Shown: positions 27,201 through 36,369 of the stretch, piece by piece
Position numbering within the stretch: the first letter of the stretch is position 1
Layout: each line of letters opens with the position of its first letter
Assembly: GCA_036850595.1 (NCBI GenBank)
Contig: CM072153.1
Coordinates: forward strand, 14,278,169-14,342,168
Direction: 5' to 3'
DNA from: Rhyacichthys aspro
Taxonomy: Eukaryota; Chordata; Actinopteri; Gobiiformes; Rhyacichthyidae
DNA: 64,000 nt
Notes under the pieces: model-generated
The model's database searches: none
Told to the model about the DNA's origin: nothing
Seen by the model: the letters and a program-made list of their open reading frames with translations, nothing else
Position numbers and translations under genes: made by a program

Positions 27201-30200
27201 ATTTGAATGTTGTCTAATGTTAATAGAACTCTCAGAGCCTCTGTTGGAAAAGCAAAAAGAGCCATCCTGAATATTATCTGTGACTGAGGACTTTACCGCG
27301 ATTGACAAACAACTCATTAGACTCCGAGACAGTGTCAAACATGTCCGCTACTAATGAACGGTATTATCTTTAAACGGGTATGAATTCAAATGTTGCGTTG
27401 TTGTTGTTGTCTGTCAGAAAACAACAGTAATAACCGACACAAAGACTTATTTGAATAAATTATTGGAATAAATAAAGAGATTAATATCATGTGGTTACAA
27501 CATTAATGGGATATGAAATTAAAAATTGTCATATCTTTGAACGATTTTATTTCAAACTAGATTTGGAGGTTTAAAGTGAAAAGAGTCGATAAATTGCTGC
27601 AGACACAGGGCGAGGTTTGAGATAATGGGACAAATAAGGTCTGTCAGGAAAACAGAAGTAAAGAAATGAGAAACAGACGAAGGCCAGAGCTCAGTGAAAT
27701 AAACACATTTTTAGACAGGTGAAAAGACTTAGTTCATGCTACTATACTGCTGGCTTGTTTTTTGGTTGTTTTGGTGCCTTAAAAGGAAAAGGTTCTCCCG
27801 ATCGGAGCTTAGCTGACTCAATTATTTTATTCCCTCCATTGCATTCAAACAGTACTCCAATTAAATGGCCTAATTGAGCTGTGACTGTTGCTTCACTAAG
27901 TTGTGCTTGTAAATGTAGTAACTGAGCATCAGTGGAGCAGAATTGGGGATGGTGCCCACTTATAATGACTAGAGTGCATCTGGACAAGCTGGACAGGGCT
28001 ATAAATACAGATGCATTTACGGAAAGCACCAGAACCAGATGTTTGTTGAGGGCATTTTGAAAATGATGGAGCGATGCATGTGTAGCAAGATGGACGCTAT
28101 ATCAAACATGGACCAACCTTCGAGATATATATATAAAGACTTGCAACATCATTATTTTTTTTCGAGTGTTTGAAGGATGATTACAGTGCGATTCTCTCCA
28201 TAGCTGTACAATATAAAGTCATAGGGATCAATACTACAATGACAGAAATGTATACATTTTGAACCCTTGAAAAATAAATATTTGCCAGGCTACAAAAGAA
28301 GACAGGACATGGTGTTCCATATTATTAAAGTTCAAGAAGTTCTAGTTTTTTTGCACTACATATATTGATAAATGCTCAGTATAATATACAGCCTTAATTC
28401 AGACATCACAAGACCCATAGTTTTTAGTACCGGCCCTTGACAGAGCGTCACATTGTGCAGAGTGCTGTCCAGTAAACTGCAGCCTGCCTTGTGCTGCCTG
28501 TTTGAAGTGTCTTGGCTGCTATTGTGTTCCTATAGGAGACGTGAATATGACAGGAGCGGGGAAATGTATTCAGCTCTTAACAAACACACACAGCTAAAAG
28601 CAGATAAATGAATTGCTATAATTTTATTATTTATTTCCCGTCTTATCAAGCTTTGTTTTGTTATTTATTTCTCTCTGTCTTCAATGAGTTAAACAATCCC
28701 AGGAGATTACGGCACTGTTTGTTTTTAAAGCAACACACGTTTCATGTCCATCTCGCTCCCTCCGTGTGTGTGTGTGTTTAATTCCAGGGGATGTGTTCAT
28801 TATCGTCCCGTCCCAGCCTGTCCCTTTAATAGTAATTGGAGCAATATTAATTGCTGTGCGGTGGCTGGTTGATGGTAGCACCGTGATGCCGAGCTGATAC
28901 GGACCTTGCTTTTTTATTGTTTTTTTTTTTCCTCCTCTTTTCCCTTCCTCCGGTCTTCACAAACTAACAGGCGATTGAGCGGAGGGGGCGGGGGGACGGC
29001 GAGGGAGGGGAGGGGGGAGTAAGGGAGAGAGATAGCCCCTCTATCAGCTCCGGAGCAGGCGCTGTCTTTATCAGGAGCACGATTGGCAAAAAGGAAACTT
29101 TGACCGGTCTGAATTTTTCTCTTATCGTCGTCAACCCCCCCTCCTCCACTCCTCCCCTCCCTCCATCCATCCACCTTCTCCTCCTCTGCTCTCTCCATCA
29201 CGCGCCCCTCCTTCAGCCCTCCAACAGAATACATCCATTTCTCTCATTGTTTTTTCTTTGTGTCTTACGACGGGACTGGACCGGACTGCTGTTGGAGCCT
29301 GTGGAGGACCCAATCCAGTCTCTGAAAACAGGCTCTTTGCAGTAAAGTGTCAAGCTGATCAGCTCTCATCACAACACAAACATATGCAACACAAGCCTTG
29401 AAAAAGACTAATTTATTCGCCCTAAATATTAATAAAAAGCTATAGTTTGTCCCATCAATATATATTCTCAGTCACCCTTAAGGCAAAAAGAAATGAGACA
29501 GCAAAGAGTTGACAGTGCTAACATAGCTAATTTGCAATAATTAACAAAAATACAGGAAATGTTATTGTTAGATCATTCAATTGATTGTTAATTAAGTCCT
29601 AATGATAGTTGTTTTTTTTTTTACTATTTTAATGGTTGTTAGACATGAGACTAGGTAGGATGATGCCTGTCTCACTGACACAGTACCTTCAGCTGGACAG
29701 AACCGCCAATGTAACTTTCCTGTCACTGGGACGGGCACGCCCACTACCACACTACACTTATAATAAAGAAAATAGGCCAACACACTGAAGCCTAGCAAAG
29801 TTGTATTCGTACAAAATGTGCTAAAATGACCCTACTGTTTCAGAAGACATGTTCTTATAGTCTCTACTTGTAAACAAATAGGGCTACGGTGACAGTACAG
29901 TTGCACAGAGAGGGATCGGCACCCTCTGGCTCAAAGTTACACAGGGCTGCTTTAAATGTCCATTCTCTTTAACATGTATTTCTATTTTATTTTTCTCTTT
30001 AAGAGGGTGAATAAGGAAATAAATAAAAGTCATGGGTACACATTTTTCCACAGCTTCAGGAGGAAGAAAAAAAATGAGGAGGATAAGTGCTGAAGGTGAA
30101 GTAACATAAATCAATGATAAATTAAACCTGATTGTCTTAATTAAATAAATAATCTGCTTTGTTCTGATTTCATTTGTCTGGCAGTGACTTAAGTATCCCA

Positions 30201-33200
30201 CACAAACGGTACATTTCACTTGTTCTAATAAACAAAAAGCAGAAAGTACACTATATTCAGTGCCATAACACAAACACAATAGGATTATGTATTATTTTAT
30301 TAAGTTTTTTTTTGTTGTATGTGTGTGCAAAGAGACATGGTGTGCACTGGCTTTAGTATGTAAACAGGGAGAACAAATGTAACTGAGGTAAGTCAGCAGC
30401 TGAGTAATTGTGTACTAACCTGGACCAGTCCACTGCTCTTTCTCCTCATCTCCTTCATCTTCTTCTTCCTCACCAGTCTGCACTGGGGCCTGCTCCTCCA
30501 TGGCCTGGTCTTCATCTTCAGGACCACCTCTGGAATCCTGGCTCTGGGGCTCTGCACACAAAACACAAATTAACACATAACACCAGGGCTTAACACTTAC
30601 TGTGGTCTAGTCTGGGGTCATTTACATTAACCAAACTATCCAAAGCATTCTACATTTTCAGGATTTTAAAATTTAAGCCAAAACATTGAATGAAAGGTCT
30701 TATGGCAGTGAACTGTGTAGACTAATTTAAAAAAGTGGATTTTGGGTGAGACTTTTACGCAGCAGTGTATGTCATAACAGAGCCAGTGTATAGTGAGTGA
30801 GCAGGACCCGGACTTTCTGCTGCCTGTTCCTGTCTGCTGATCAAAGCCTCACTGCTGTGTAACACAACTCCTGCTCTCACCCTTTGATTCTGGCTTAGAC
30901 GAACAGCTATCACAGACATCAATGTGGTTGTCAGCTGCATGTTACTGTGGGTCTTCAGTTCCTATGCATCTGGACCTGTTACTATATAGACCCCTATACT
31001 ATACAGCCCCGTCACCTTCATTCCTACAATAAGCATACAGCCATTGAAAGTTCAGTCCCTGCTCCTTCTGTTCACATTGTCCATGTGTCCAAGTCCAACA
31101 CTGAACCCCAACTATAGCTCATCTGTGACACGAAACACTGGATGTAAAGCAGAGTGTGAGCTATTTGATACATGCACGTGAACTTTGCCTGTGCAGTTGT
31201 TATCAGTCAGTTCATCGCACACTGTCCCTCCCTATTAGCATGATTCCTGATTAGTGAGATTAGATTAATAGTTACATCACAGCCCCTTGGCCTATCAGGG
31301 CTTAGCATCTCTCTGTAGTTGTTTGTCCTTTGTCTTCATAATGATCAGGTCTTGGCTTTATGTGACTCAACATCTGGCTGTGTTAAACTTTGCCCACAAT
31401 TTCTGCATAATAACTTATCAAGTCATTAATGATAATGAAGTTTAACTATAGTGCGCTAAGGTAACCCTCAGGCCTAAAGTCAACATCCATCTTTAGTACT
31501 TCTTCATAAAGTCAACTTAAAATGTCATCACACACTCTTTTACATTTGTGGTGAACATTATCATTGTGTAACAAGTACTTCAAGTTATGTACTAGAAAGT
31601 ACTCAGTTCGTTTGTAAAATGGTTTGCCTCATGGGAATGTTATTCTAAATGTTAAAATCTTTGTTAAAACAGTTAAAAGTCCTCACACTACGACTCTATA
31701 CTTTGAATCCCAAATTAGTAACAGTAAGCCTAACTATACATAACAAATATGTTCAATTTGATCATTAACATCACTTCTACAGCAGTGTCATTATTCAGGA
31801 GTTTAGTAATTGGATGCGGCCAAATCGTAAAAAACGACTTACATATTACCAATTCCAAAAATCATTTTCCATTAAACACCACACACATGCCATAATATAT
31901 CATTTCCAGTGTTCCCATGACACACTGGTATTCTACATTAGTGTTTCCTCAATTCAGATTATTTAAGAGCGATTATCGGGTCAGACTAAACATGTTAAAT
32001 ATCTCCAAATGCTCCAAATACTCCACATTTACTCCCACAAAGCCCTCTTCTCCACTTCCTCCTCTGCTGTTCCCTCTCCCCTTCCCCAAATCTCCACCTC
32101 TCCACCTCGATAAGGCCTCAGCAGCCTGCACAAAGGCCGTGTTTACCCTTGCATTCCCGCTCCGATAACGTGGCGATAGCGCCCAATCGATACCAGCCAT
32201 AAATGCCCCGTGACCATGTGACGCCTTCACTTTCTGCATTTTTTAATGTAGCGGCTAGAGATGGGATCTGGATCGTGGAATAAATCAACACACGCATACC
32301 GAAGCACATGCGCCATCCATCTTCACGTCACGTCCACCTTTCATACGCGGCTACATACTAAGTGTACACACATGCCGCCCCTCCCCCGCCTAAACAGTGC
32401 CATTATTTTCAGCTATAAATCACATTGAATGGCACATTGATTTTATCCTGCAGCGGCTGGAGCGCAGGAGGGGAGCTGGAGACACAGTTATTGCGTTTAA
32501 TATTATCAATATTATCAGCCATATCATCTGAGACAGGGAGGCAGGTATCAGGAGGAGTCGACAGACACTTTTCTGCCAGACCCCCTCCTCCCTTACCCCT
32601 CCCCTTCCTATAGCGAGACAGTCTCCATCAATCTGATAAGCTGAACTTCCCCTGTCACACCTGCAGGGCAAAGTCACCCAACAACCTCACAACTTCTGCA
32701 ACCCTCAGAGCACTACCAGCTCCATCTTTGGGCCTCAGCACACAACTTCTCATCTCTTCTCTCAATACTTTCATCTGTCTGGTCTTTTGGTCTGTTCAAT
32801 AGTCTTCATTTACAGACAGTAGTATTGATTCCCATAAGACAATATGTGTGTATGTAAAGTAAAAGCGGAGCGATGTTTTATCAAGAATATATACTGTTGT
32901 TGATATTGGCTCCATTTTACGATAAAGAAAAAAGCAAAAATGGTAAAGATATGAGAATTCAGTACACTGTGCCCTAATAATGATCAATAAAACACGACTC
33001 ACAAGGAATTTATGGCATTTTATAATTCTGCTAAACTGTAAAACGGTGTTATAATGCCAATGTCTTTATACGAGAGACAGACATTTTTGGTTTCTCTTTT
33101 ATATTTCCTCTAATATTAAATTGAAACCAGCTTGCCGCTTTCAACAAAGACACAGCGGGTGCCTCGATGAAACAAAAGCACCTCGTTGGCCAGATTAAAA

Positions 33201-36200
33201 CGCAACAGAATCTATTTATTTTTACATGAATGTTGCAGGAATGGCCTATAAATGTTAGCCCTGCGATGAAATGGCAACTGTACAGACTGTACTCTGCGTC
33301 AGGCCCATAGCAGCTTGTACATAAACCACACACCTATGGCTATGGCCTTTATGTGTGGTGTGTGTTTGCGTAGGTTGCTCTAATAATGATCTGTTAACAG
33401 TTCATCATGATGAATCTGTGCACTATTTGCATCATACACTTATCTCAAGAAAGAAACAAGTGGTTGTCAAGTCAGTCTGATTGGTCCAAAAGAGGGCACA
33501 ATAAAAGACCAGAACAAGGTTACACTGATCAGCACAAATGGATTTTATCAGGCTTCCTCTGATCTGCAAGAAAGATTATGAGAAAAAAAATAACTTTGTT
33601 TCTGCTGCATTTCTGAGAAGCCCTGACCACACTAACAGACTGGTGCACACAAAAGCCTCAAGAAAGAGTCCTGCTGGAAATGGGCATGCTCACAGTGTGC
33701 AAACACAACAATTTAAACTGACTCAATAAACAACCATTGTGGATTTATCAAAAGTACTACATGAGCATATAACTCATTAGACTGGGCAAACACTACACTT
33801 GCAAGATTCTATTTGGAAGTCAGTATATTTACATGACACCAGGGAGATCTAATGATTGTGTTGGTCCAACCAAATCCAAAGTGATTGGTCCTGTTTCTCA
33901 TAGAATGTGTTTTTCTCTCTCATCTTATCAGGGTGGTTATCACGCTGCATGTGTGTGTGTGTGTGTGTGTCTCGTCCAGATGGTGGATAAGAGGCCTTGG
34001 CTTTATTAGCCAGCGCTGGCCTGATAAAGACCTGGTATTGATCCCAGGTTGAAAGAGCAGGTTCGTCAAACATGGCTGATTTACAGACAACTGATAATGG
34101 CAGCACCGGGCAACGAGACACCCCTGTGAGGAGAGAGTGGGGTGAATCAAACCTCACACACACACACACACACACAAACACAGACTGGTGAAGATGTCTG
34201 ATGGGCAGCTTTTGAAACAATACAAAACAACAAAGCAACAAGCAACAAAGCATCATTTCTAGTAATTCTATAAACTCCTTTTGTGAATGTATATTTATGA
34301 TTTGTGTGTTCTTGGTCCCATTAACAGCAAGTTATGTTATTTCTTCTTCTTGCACTTAACATGTTTTGTTTTTTGAAGACTTCATTCTTTGTCCCCATCA
34401 CGTATTAATTACTCACACAGATGCGGCGTGAGTTTGCTATCGACGAACTTGCGCACATTTGTCTGCCTGAGTTCTTCTTTTGGCACAATCTAATCCACAC
34501 ATAACCCACCCCTCACCTCACACACACAAACCCAGGCTAATCTCTAATCTCGTCTCGATTAGCACCTGACAGAATTTCCATGGCTTTATCAAACCGAGCC
34601 AACCAGCAGACGCTTATCACCCCCAGCCCCAAAATTTCACAAGAGCAGGAATTTTTGAGATTAAAAAACACAGCTGGTGAAATCTTGAATAAGTCAAAAG
34701 AATATGAGAGAAAACTCAGCCATCACACGGTACAAGGGGAGGCTTGGGATAAGAGGTGCATGAGGGGCAGATTCACCGCAGCCAAGATTCAACCTACACT
34801 ATTTCTTTTTATTGGTTTTGACACAAAAGAGATAAGTGAGTGGTGCATGTGTGTGTCTGTGTGTGAGCGTCTGTCGGATAAAACCAGGTTAACAGCAGTT
34901 GATCAAAGAATTATTTTCACCACAGTTAACGGCTGCTGTAACAGTTGCTAATGGAGATAATACAGATAAAACGCACTTCACTCAACAAGGCACCCACTCT
35001 TTTCTAGAGAGTATTTCTTTTCAGACAATATGAATAATGATCTACTTGACAGTCACCTAAAAAAAGGACAAAGCCATTAAAAATTAGTTAGAAAATATTT
35101 GTAAAACGACACGATTTGATAACATTAATGCAAAATGTTAACACTGATCAAACATTACACTTAAGACATATAAAAGCTGGACTACTGCTCATAGCTCTTC
35201 AAAAGTTGTTGTTTACTTTTTTGTGTGTCATCACCTTGGCATTACAAAACATACAAGAGAGACATCCGGCTGGTCAAGAGTCAGAGTCAGGGCCAGGACT
35301 GAGGAAGCAGGTGCCTGTCAGTTCAACCTTGCAGAGAACACCTCGCTCAGATCATTTGGATCGTGTTTCCACTAAAACACTAGGACCCCGTGCCAGTTCT
35401 CTTTAAATGGACTAAAGCTGTGTGTGTGTGTTTGAACATGAGCCACCCATGCAACTGAGAAAACCATTTTCCTGTTAATGCGACTCTCCAAGGCCATTTG
35501 AGCCTGTCATTTTACTGACATTCAAACTACAAATACTATGTTAGGGCTATTGTTTTCATTTGACTTTCCTGTAAAATAAAGTCTTGATCCTAAAAACCAA
35601 TCCAATCCAAATTAATGATTGGACATTGTAATGGGATAAGGATAAGGCTTAATCAAAATTAATGTGATTTTATTTTAATATGGCGCTGTTGAACAAAAAA
35701 CATTATTGAAACAGACTCCAATCCATATTCAAGTTTTATAAACACGCACAAAACAATCGCACTCACAAAAACTCAACACCACAATCGGCTGCATGTCCTA
35801 TTTATCTCATGATAAATATGAAATAGGAAATAGGTATGAATGCTGTCTGTCCATAGTTAAGAGTCAAACTAAAAGCTTTTAAAACTCTGTCTTGTTGTCT
35901 TCCTAAAACAATGGAGTACAGTATGGACACTAAGTGAAAAGACATTTAAATGAAAGCATTAGTCACATTAGAAGCCTGAGATTCATGTCACATAATTTGT
36001 CACTACAATACAATTAAAGGAGAACAATTTAGAGTTCCAAAATGAAAAACAACAAATGAAAGATAAAGACAAAACCCGAGTGACATTTAAACATTTTAAA
36101 TCTTTAGTGGTCAAAGTCTCTAATGTATAGTTCAAACAGCAGACAAAGGGAAAATTACTGATTTTTTAGCTGATTCCCAACTGGTTTGCCTACGATCTAA

Positions 36201-36369
36201 ACTGGTGCTTGCGTGTAGGTACCTTCGCTGTAGACTGGTGTGAACGGCCGCGGGCTGGAGCTGTCTCCTTCTGCAGAATCTTCTAGGTCTGAGGCCCCTC
36301 CCTCTTCTCCTGATAGGCTCATGTTGTCCGCTGTGTTCTCCTCACCACTGTCCAGATCCCCCAGAGAAC
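1..36369 (-). CDS. zfpm1: zfpm1 (FOG1) coding region, partial, seven exons
   Basis: Friend of GATA 1 is a nuclear multi-zinc-finger cofactor that binds the N-terminal finger of GATA factors and recruits NuRD and CtBP; it is needed for erythroid and megakaryocyte development. The coding join is complement of 1-206, 285-518, 1084-1332, 1444-1546, 14881-15014, 30420-30551 and 36223-36369. Every junction has GT-AG ends and compatible phase (all phase 1 except the phase 0 junction 14881/1546), giving about 401 uninterrupted codons. The order is an acidic N-terminal region, a PR-like region, the C2HC finger 1, then C2H2 fingers. FOG1 rather than FOG2 is supported by the stretch KPKESYPNERICPFPQC and the following SCPSASSLEIHMRTHSGERP, which match FOG1 as I recall it, while FOG2 differs there. 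Both ends are missing: the start-codon exon lies upstream of 64000 and most of the last exon lies before position 1. Confidence 0.96.
207..284 (-). other. zfpm1: zfpm1 intron (78 bp)
   Basis: A short GT-AG intron between the finger 2 exon and the last exon. The donor is GTAAGA and the acceptor tract is TTTCTTCTTCCAG. No other content is seen. Confidence 0.93.
285..518 (-). CDS. zfpm1: zfpm1 coding exon 7 (C2HC finger 1 and C2H2 finger 2)
   Basis: This 234-nt exon is phase 1 to phase 1, with acceptor TTTTCATCAG (AG at 520-519) and donor GTAAGA at 284. It encodes a FOG-type C2HC finger: FPCKDCGIWYRSERN, then LQAHLMYYC, spacing C-x2-C-x12-H-x4-C. In FOG1 this class of finger contacts the GATA N-finger. 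After a short Pro/Ala/Ser linker comes KPKESYPNERICPFPQCNKS and a C2H2 finger with spacing C-x4-C-x12-H-x3-H that ends MRTHSG. All metal ligands are intact. The split glycine codon G/GT joins to ERPFVC in the next exon, giving the typical HSGERP finger linker. Confidence 0.97.
519..1083 (-). other. zfpm1: zfpm1 intron (565 bp)
   Basis: A GT-AG intron with a GTGAGT donor and a TGTTTTCATCAG acceptor. It is AT-rich and includes an A-rich run near 869-881 and a (TTA)-rich patch near 768-783. No element is recognised. Confidence 0.9.
1084..1332 (-). CDS. zfpm1: zfpm1 coding exon 6 (end of PR-like region, linker to finger 1)
   Basis: This 249-nt exon is phase 1 to phase 1. The acceptor is ATTCGTGCAG (AG at 1334-1333) and the donor is GTGAGT at 1083. 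It encodes GRELFCKLTRDLVPGESLLA, a Ser/Pro-rich stretch, then VVKEEAVYPAALRSDIQLLP and QQAGMAAILATAVVN. The last segment is almost identical to the FOG1 sequence just before finger 1 (DLQLLPQQAGMASILATAV). VVKEE fits the psi-K-x-E consensus for SUMO attachment, and mammalian FOG1 also has lysine-glutamate motifs here, though modification is only inferred. The split lysine codon A/AG joins to DIFPCKDC in the next exon, giving NKDIFPCKDC as expected for the family. Confidence 0.95.
1333..1443 (-). other. zfpm1: zfpm1 intron (111 bp)
   Basis: A short GT-AG intron with a GTGGGA donor and an ATTCGTGCAG acceptor. It contains no recognisable element. Confidence 0.92.
1444..1546 (-). CDS. zfpm1: zfpm1 coding exon 5 (PR-like region)
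   Basis: This 103-nt exon is entered in phase 0 after TTTTTACAG (AG at 1548-1547) and left in phase 1 at AAG/GTGGGA (GT at 1443-1442). It encodes GSSVTLVCEDADCWITRLPL followed by a segment ending SANCTIYSQ. The pattern V-T-L followed by E-x-x-C-W and then LP parallels the LTLLLVDEACWLRTLP segment of mammalian FOG1, so it is the middle of the PR-like region. The following intron is only 111 bp. Confidence 0.93.
7924..8342 (-). mobile_element. Tigger/pogo-like non-autonomous DNA transposon, copy 1 (419 bp)
   Basis: The element starts CAGTGGTCCCTCGTTTATTG and its other end, read on the opposite strand, starts CAGTTGTCCCTCACTATAAC, giving imperfect terminal inverted repeats. It is flanked by TA on both sides (7922-7923 and 8343-8344), the target duplication of Tc1/mariner-superfamily elements. 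Just inside the left end GCGGGGGTTA and TAACCCGC form a subterminal hairpin. It shares long near-identical blocks with the copy at 60049-60696 but lacks about 220 bp of that copy's interior. The strand given is that of the transposase remnant inside. The pogo/Tigger assignment is from the end sequence and that remnant. Confidence 0.88.
8104..8187 (-). pseudogene. N-terminal remnant of a Tigger-type transposase (copy 1)
   Basis: A 27-codon frame inside the element reads MSMKRSAPTKPPAVAPKRQR and ends KMLRFEL before a stop. A Lys/Arg/Pro-rich start of this kind precedes the CENP-B-like DNA-binding domain in pogo/Tigger transposases. The coding sequence breaks off before that domain, so the product cannot be active. 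The same frame is intact in the second copy, as expected for a deletion derivative that spread without coding capacity. Confidence 0.5.
8727..8780. repeat. 27-bp tandem duplication with poly-T
   Basis: Two adjacent near-identical 27-bp units, each CTAC followed by a long T run and then CTCTCCTTG. A third CTAC-TCTC start follows. This is a simple tandem duplication in a T-rich tract. Confidence 0.85.
10441..10592. repeat. Duplicated CCAAT-containing module, unit 1
   Basis: About 150 bp that recurs at 10966-11119 with only scattered differences. Shared landmarks in order are ACTGCATCTTC, CTAACTTTGGTCCAATCACA, GACTATCAGTTAATTAAA, AGCAGAGGAGATATAA and GATCCAATCAGA. The CCAAT motif occurs twice in each unit. 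No terminal inverted repeats or target duplication were seen, so it may be a local segmental duplication rather than a transposon. Confidence 0.85.
10966..11119. repeat. Duplicated CCAAT-containing module, unit 2
   Basis: Second copy of the module, 525 bp downstream of the first and in the same orientation. It carries an additional CCAATCAG motif because GGATCCTATCTGAAG of unit 1 reads GGATCCAATCAGAAG here. The spacer between the units is not duplicated. Confidence 0.85.
11493..11508. repeat. Short transposon-end-like motif
   Basis: TTTGGTAACACTTTAT matches the conserved end of a widespread family of fish interspersed repeats as I remember it. No matching opposite end was found nearby, so it may be a solo fragment. 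Confidence 0.4.
11670..11815 (+). mobile_element. Teleost retroelement 3' tail fragment
   Basis: The stretch contains GAGAGTCTAAGGATAGGGGG and then TGTAAAGCCCTTTGAGGCAA followed by a T/A-rich end. These two blocks in this order and spacing are typical of the 3' tail of a very common teleost non-LTR retroelement/SINE family. No internal promoter or coding part remains. The family name cannot be settled without a repeat library. Confidence 0.65.
14881..15014 (-). CDS. zfpm1: zfpm1 coding exon 4 (start of PR-like region)
   Basis: This exon is 134 nt, entered in phase 1 after TTGTTGCAG (AG at 15016-15015) and left in phase 0 at a consensus GTAAGA donor at 14880. It begins DELQMSEDSGVCKVLARTDL and continues with HQDTVWGPYPGMIQSESS. 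Mammalian FOG1 has DELEPV at the start and a WGPF-G motif in the same places, so the assignment is by motif order. FOG proteins carry a degenerate PR (SET-related) domain N-terminal to the fingers, and the WGP-x-PG motif is part of it. No catalytic SET signature is visible. Confidence 0.92.
16050..16266. promoter_or_regulatory. GATA-motif cluster (candidate intronic enhancer)
   Basis: TGATAA at 16050, CTATCT at 16094, a further TATCTATCC near 16107, TGATAA at 16140 and TGATAA at 16261 fall within about 217 bp. The block is GC-richer than its surroundings, with CCTCCCTCCCTCC just upstream at 15964-15983. Enhancer function is inferred only. Confidence 0.35.
20590..20900 (+). mobile_element. Decayed LINE fragment (reverse transcriptase C-terminal end)
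   Basis: The plus strand encodes, over interrupted frames, VLLTPRRREHITSVNSLHYT, a decayed form of the RREHITPVL-x-SLHWLP segment found at the C-terminal end of teleost L2/Rex-type non-LTR retrotransposons. It is followed by the expected downstream relics QNQRRQRLFSSGP, parallel to TRGDRAFS-x-xAP, and then GEQPAF, parallel to LWNSLP. Several stops and frameshifts show an old, inactive copy. The exact clade is not resolved. Confidence 0.65.
26035..26060. repeat. (CA)n microsatellite
   Basis: Thirteen uninterrupted CA units. Confidence 0.95.
28981..29172. promoter_or_regulatory. GATA cluster between G-rich and C-rich tracts
   Basis: A G-rich tract at 28981-29020 with several runs of four to six G is followed by AGATAG (29030), CTATCA (29041), TTATCA (29068) and CTTATCG (29121), and then a C-rich tract at 29134-29172. 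The two tracts are roughly complementary in character, so either strand could form a G-quadruplex. This is a candidate regulatory block. There is no direct evidence of activity. Confidence 0.35.
30420..30551 (-). CDS. zfpm1: zfpm1 coding exon 3 (Glu-rich linker)
   Basis: This exon is 132 nt, phase 1 to phase 1. The acceptor is TGTGCAG (AG at 30553-30552) and the donor is GTTAGT starting at 30419. It encodes a Pro/Gln/Glu-rich segment with GEEEEDEGDEEKEQWTGP near its end. The end corresponds to the EEEPGS-x-WSGP segment that precedes DELE in mammalian FOG1, which anchors the exon order even though the rest is low complexity. It lies 5.7 kb downstream of exon 2 and 15.4 kb upstream of the next exon in transcription order. 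Its function is unknown beyond being an acidic spacer before the PR-like region. Confidence 0.9.
33924..34097. promoter_or_regulatory. GATA-motif cluster (candidate intronic enhancer)
   Basis: CTTATCA at 33924, TTATCA at 33937, GGATAAG at 33985, TGATAA at 34022 and TGATAA at 34092. That is five sites in about 175 bp, against fewer than one expected at an average spacing of about 300 bp (a rough hand estimate for 60% AT sequence). Confidence 0.4.
33950..33970. repeat. (TG)n microsatellite
   Basis: An uninterrupted TG run of about 21 bp, followed 184 bp later by a CA run, so the two are inverted relative to each other. Confidence 0.95.
34155..34176. repeat. (CA)n microsatellite
   Basis: Eleven CA units, inverted relative to the TG run at 33950-33970. 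Confidence 0.95.
36223..36369 (-). CDS. zfpm1: zfpm1 coding exon 2 (acidic N-terminal region)
   Basis: This exon is 147 nt, entered in phase 1 after a TCAG acceptor (AG at 36371-36370) and left in phase 1. It encodes SLGDLDSGEENTADNMSL and then an acidic, serine-rich stretch ending SSPRPFTPVYSE. SLGD matches the residues that directly follow the N-terminal NuRD-binding motif of FOG1, so the missing upstream exon should end with that motif and one base of an arginine codon. The donor is GTACCT after AAG, which lacks the usual G at position +5 and looks weak. If the intron were retained, the frame would add seven codons (TYTQAPV) and stop at 36197-36199. A stronger donor-like GTGAGG lies inside the exon at 36345. 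The region has no fold that I recognise and is probably disordered. Confidence 0.92.

Larger units (their letters stand above)
15015..30419 (-). other. zfpm1: zfpm1 intron between exons 3 and 4 (15.4 kb)
   Basis: The flanking splice sites are GTTAGT at 30419 and TTTTGTTGCAG ending at 15015. It contains a GATA cluster (16050-16266), three copies of a TTATCAATA motif (17934-18157), a LINE fragment (20590-20900), a (CA)n tract (26035-26060) and a G-rich/GATA/C-rich block (28981-29172). The stretches 26880-27370, 27810-28030 and 28430-28900 have a homeobox-like and GATA-like motif mix, in sequence that looks non-repetitive, so conserved non-coding DNA is plausible. The rest is unremarkable AT-rich sequence. 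Confidence 0.85.
30552..36222 (-). other. zfpm1: zfpm1 intron between exons 2 and 3 (5.7 kb)
   Basis: The donor is the weak GTACCT at 36222 and the acceptor is TTTTGTGTGCAG ending at 30552. A GATA cluster lies between inverted TG and CA repeats at 33950-34176. A GATA-motif-bearing GC-richer stretch lies at about 32100-32650. No coding sequence or recognisable transposon was seen in the rest. Confidence 0.85.
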
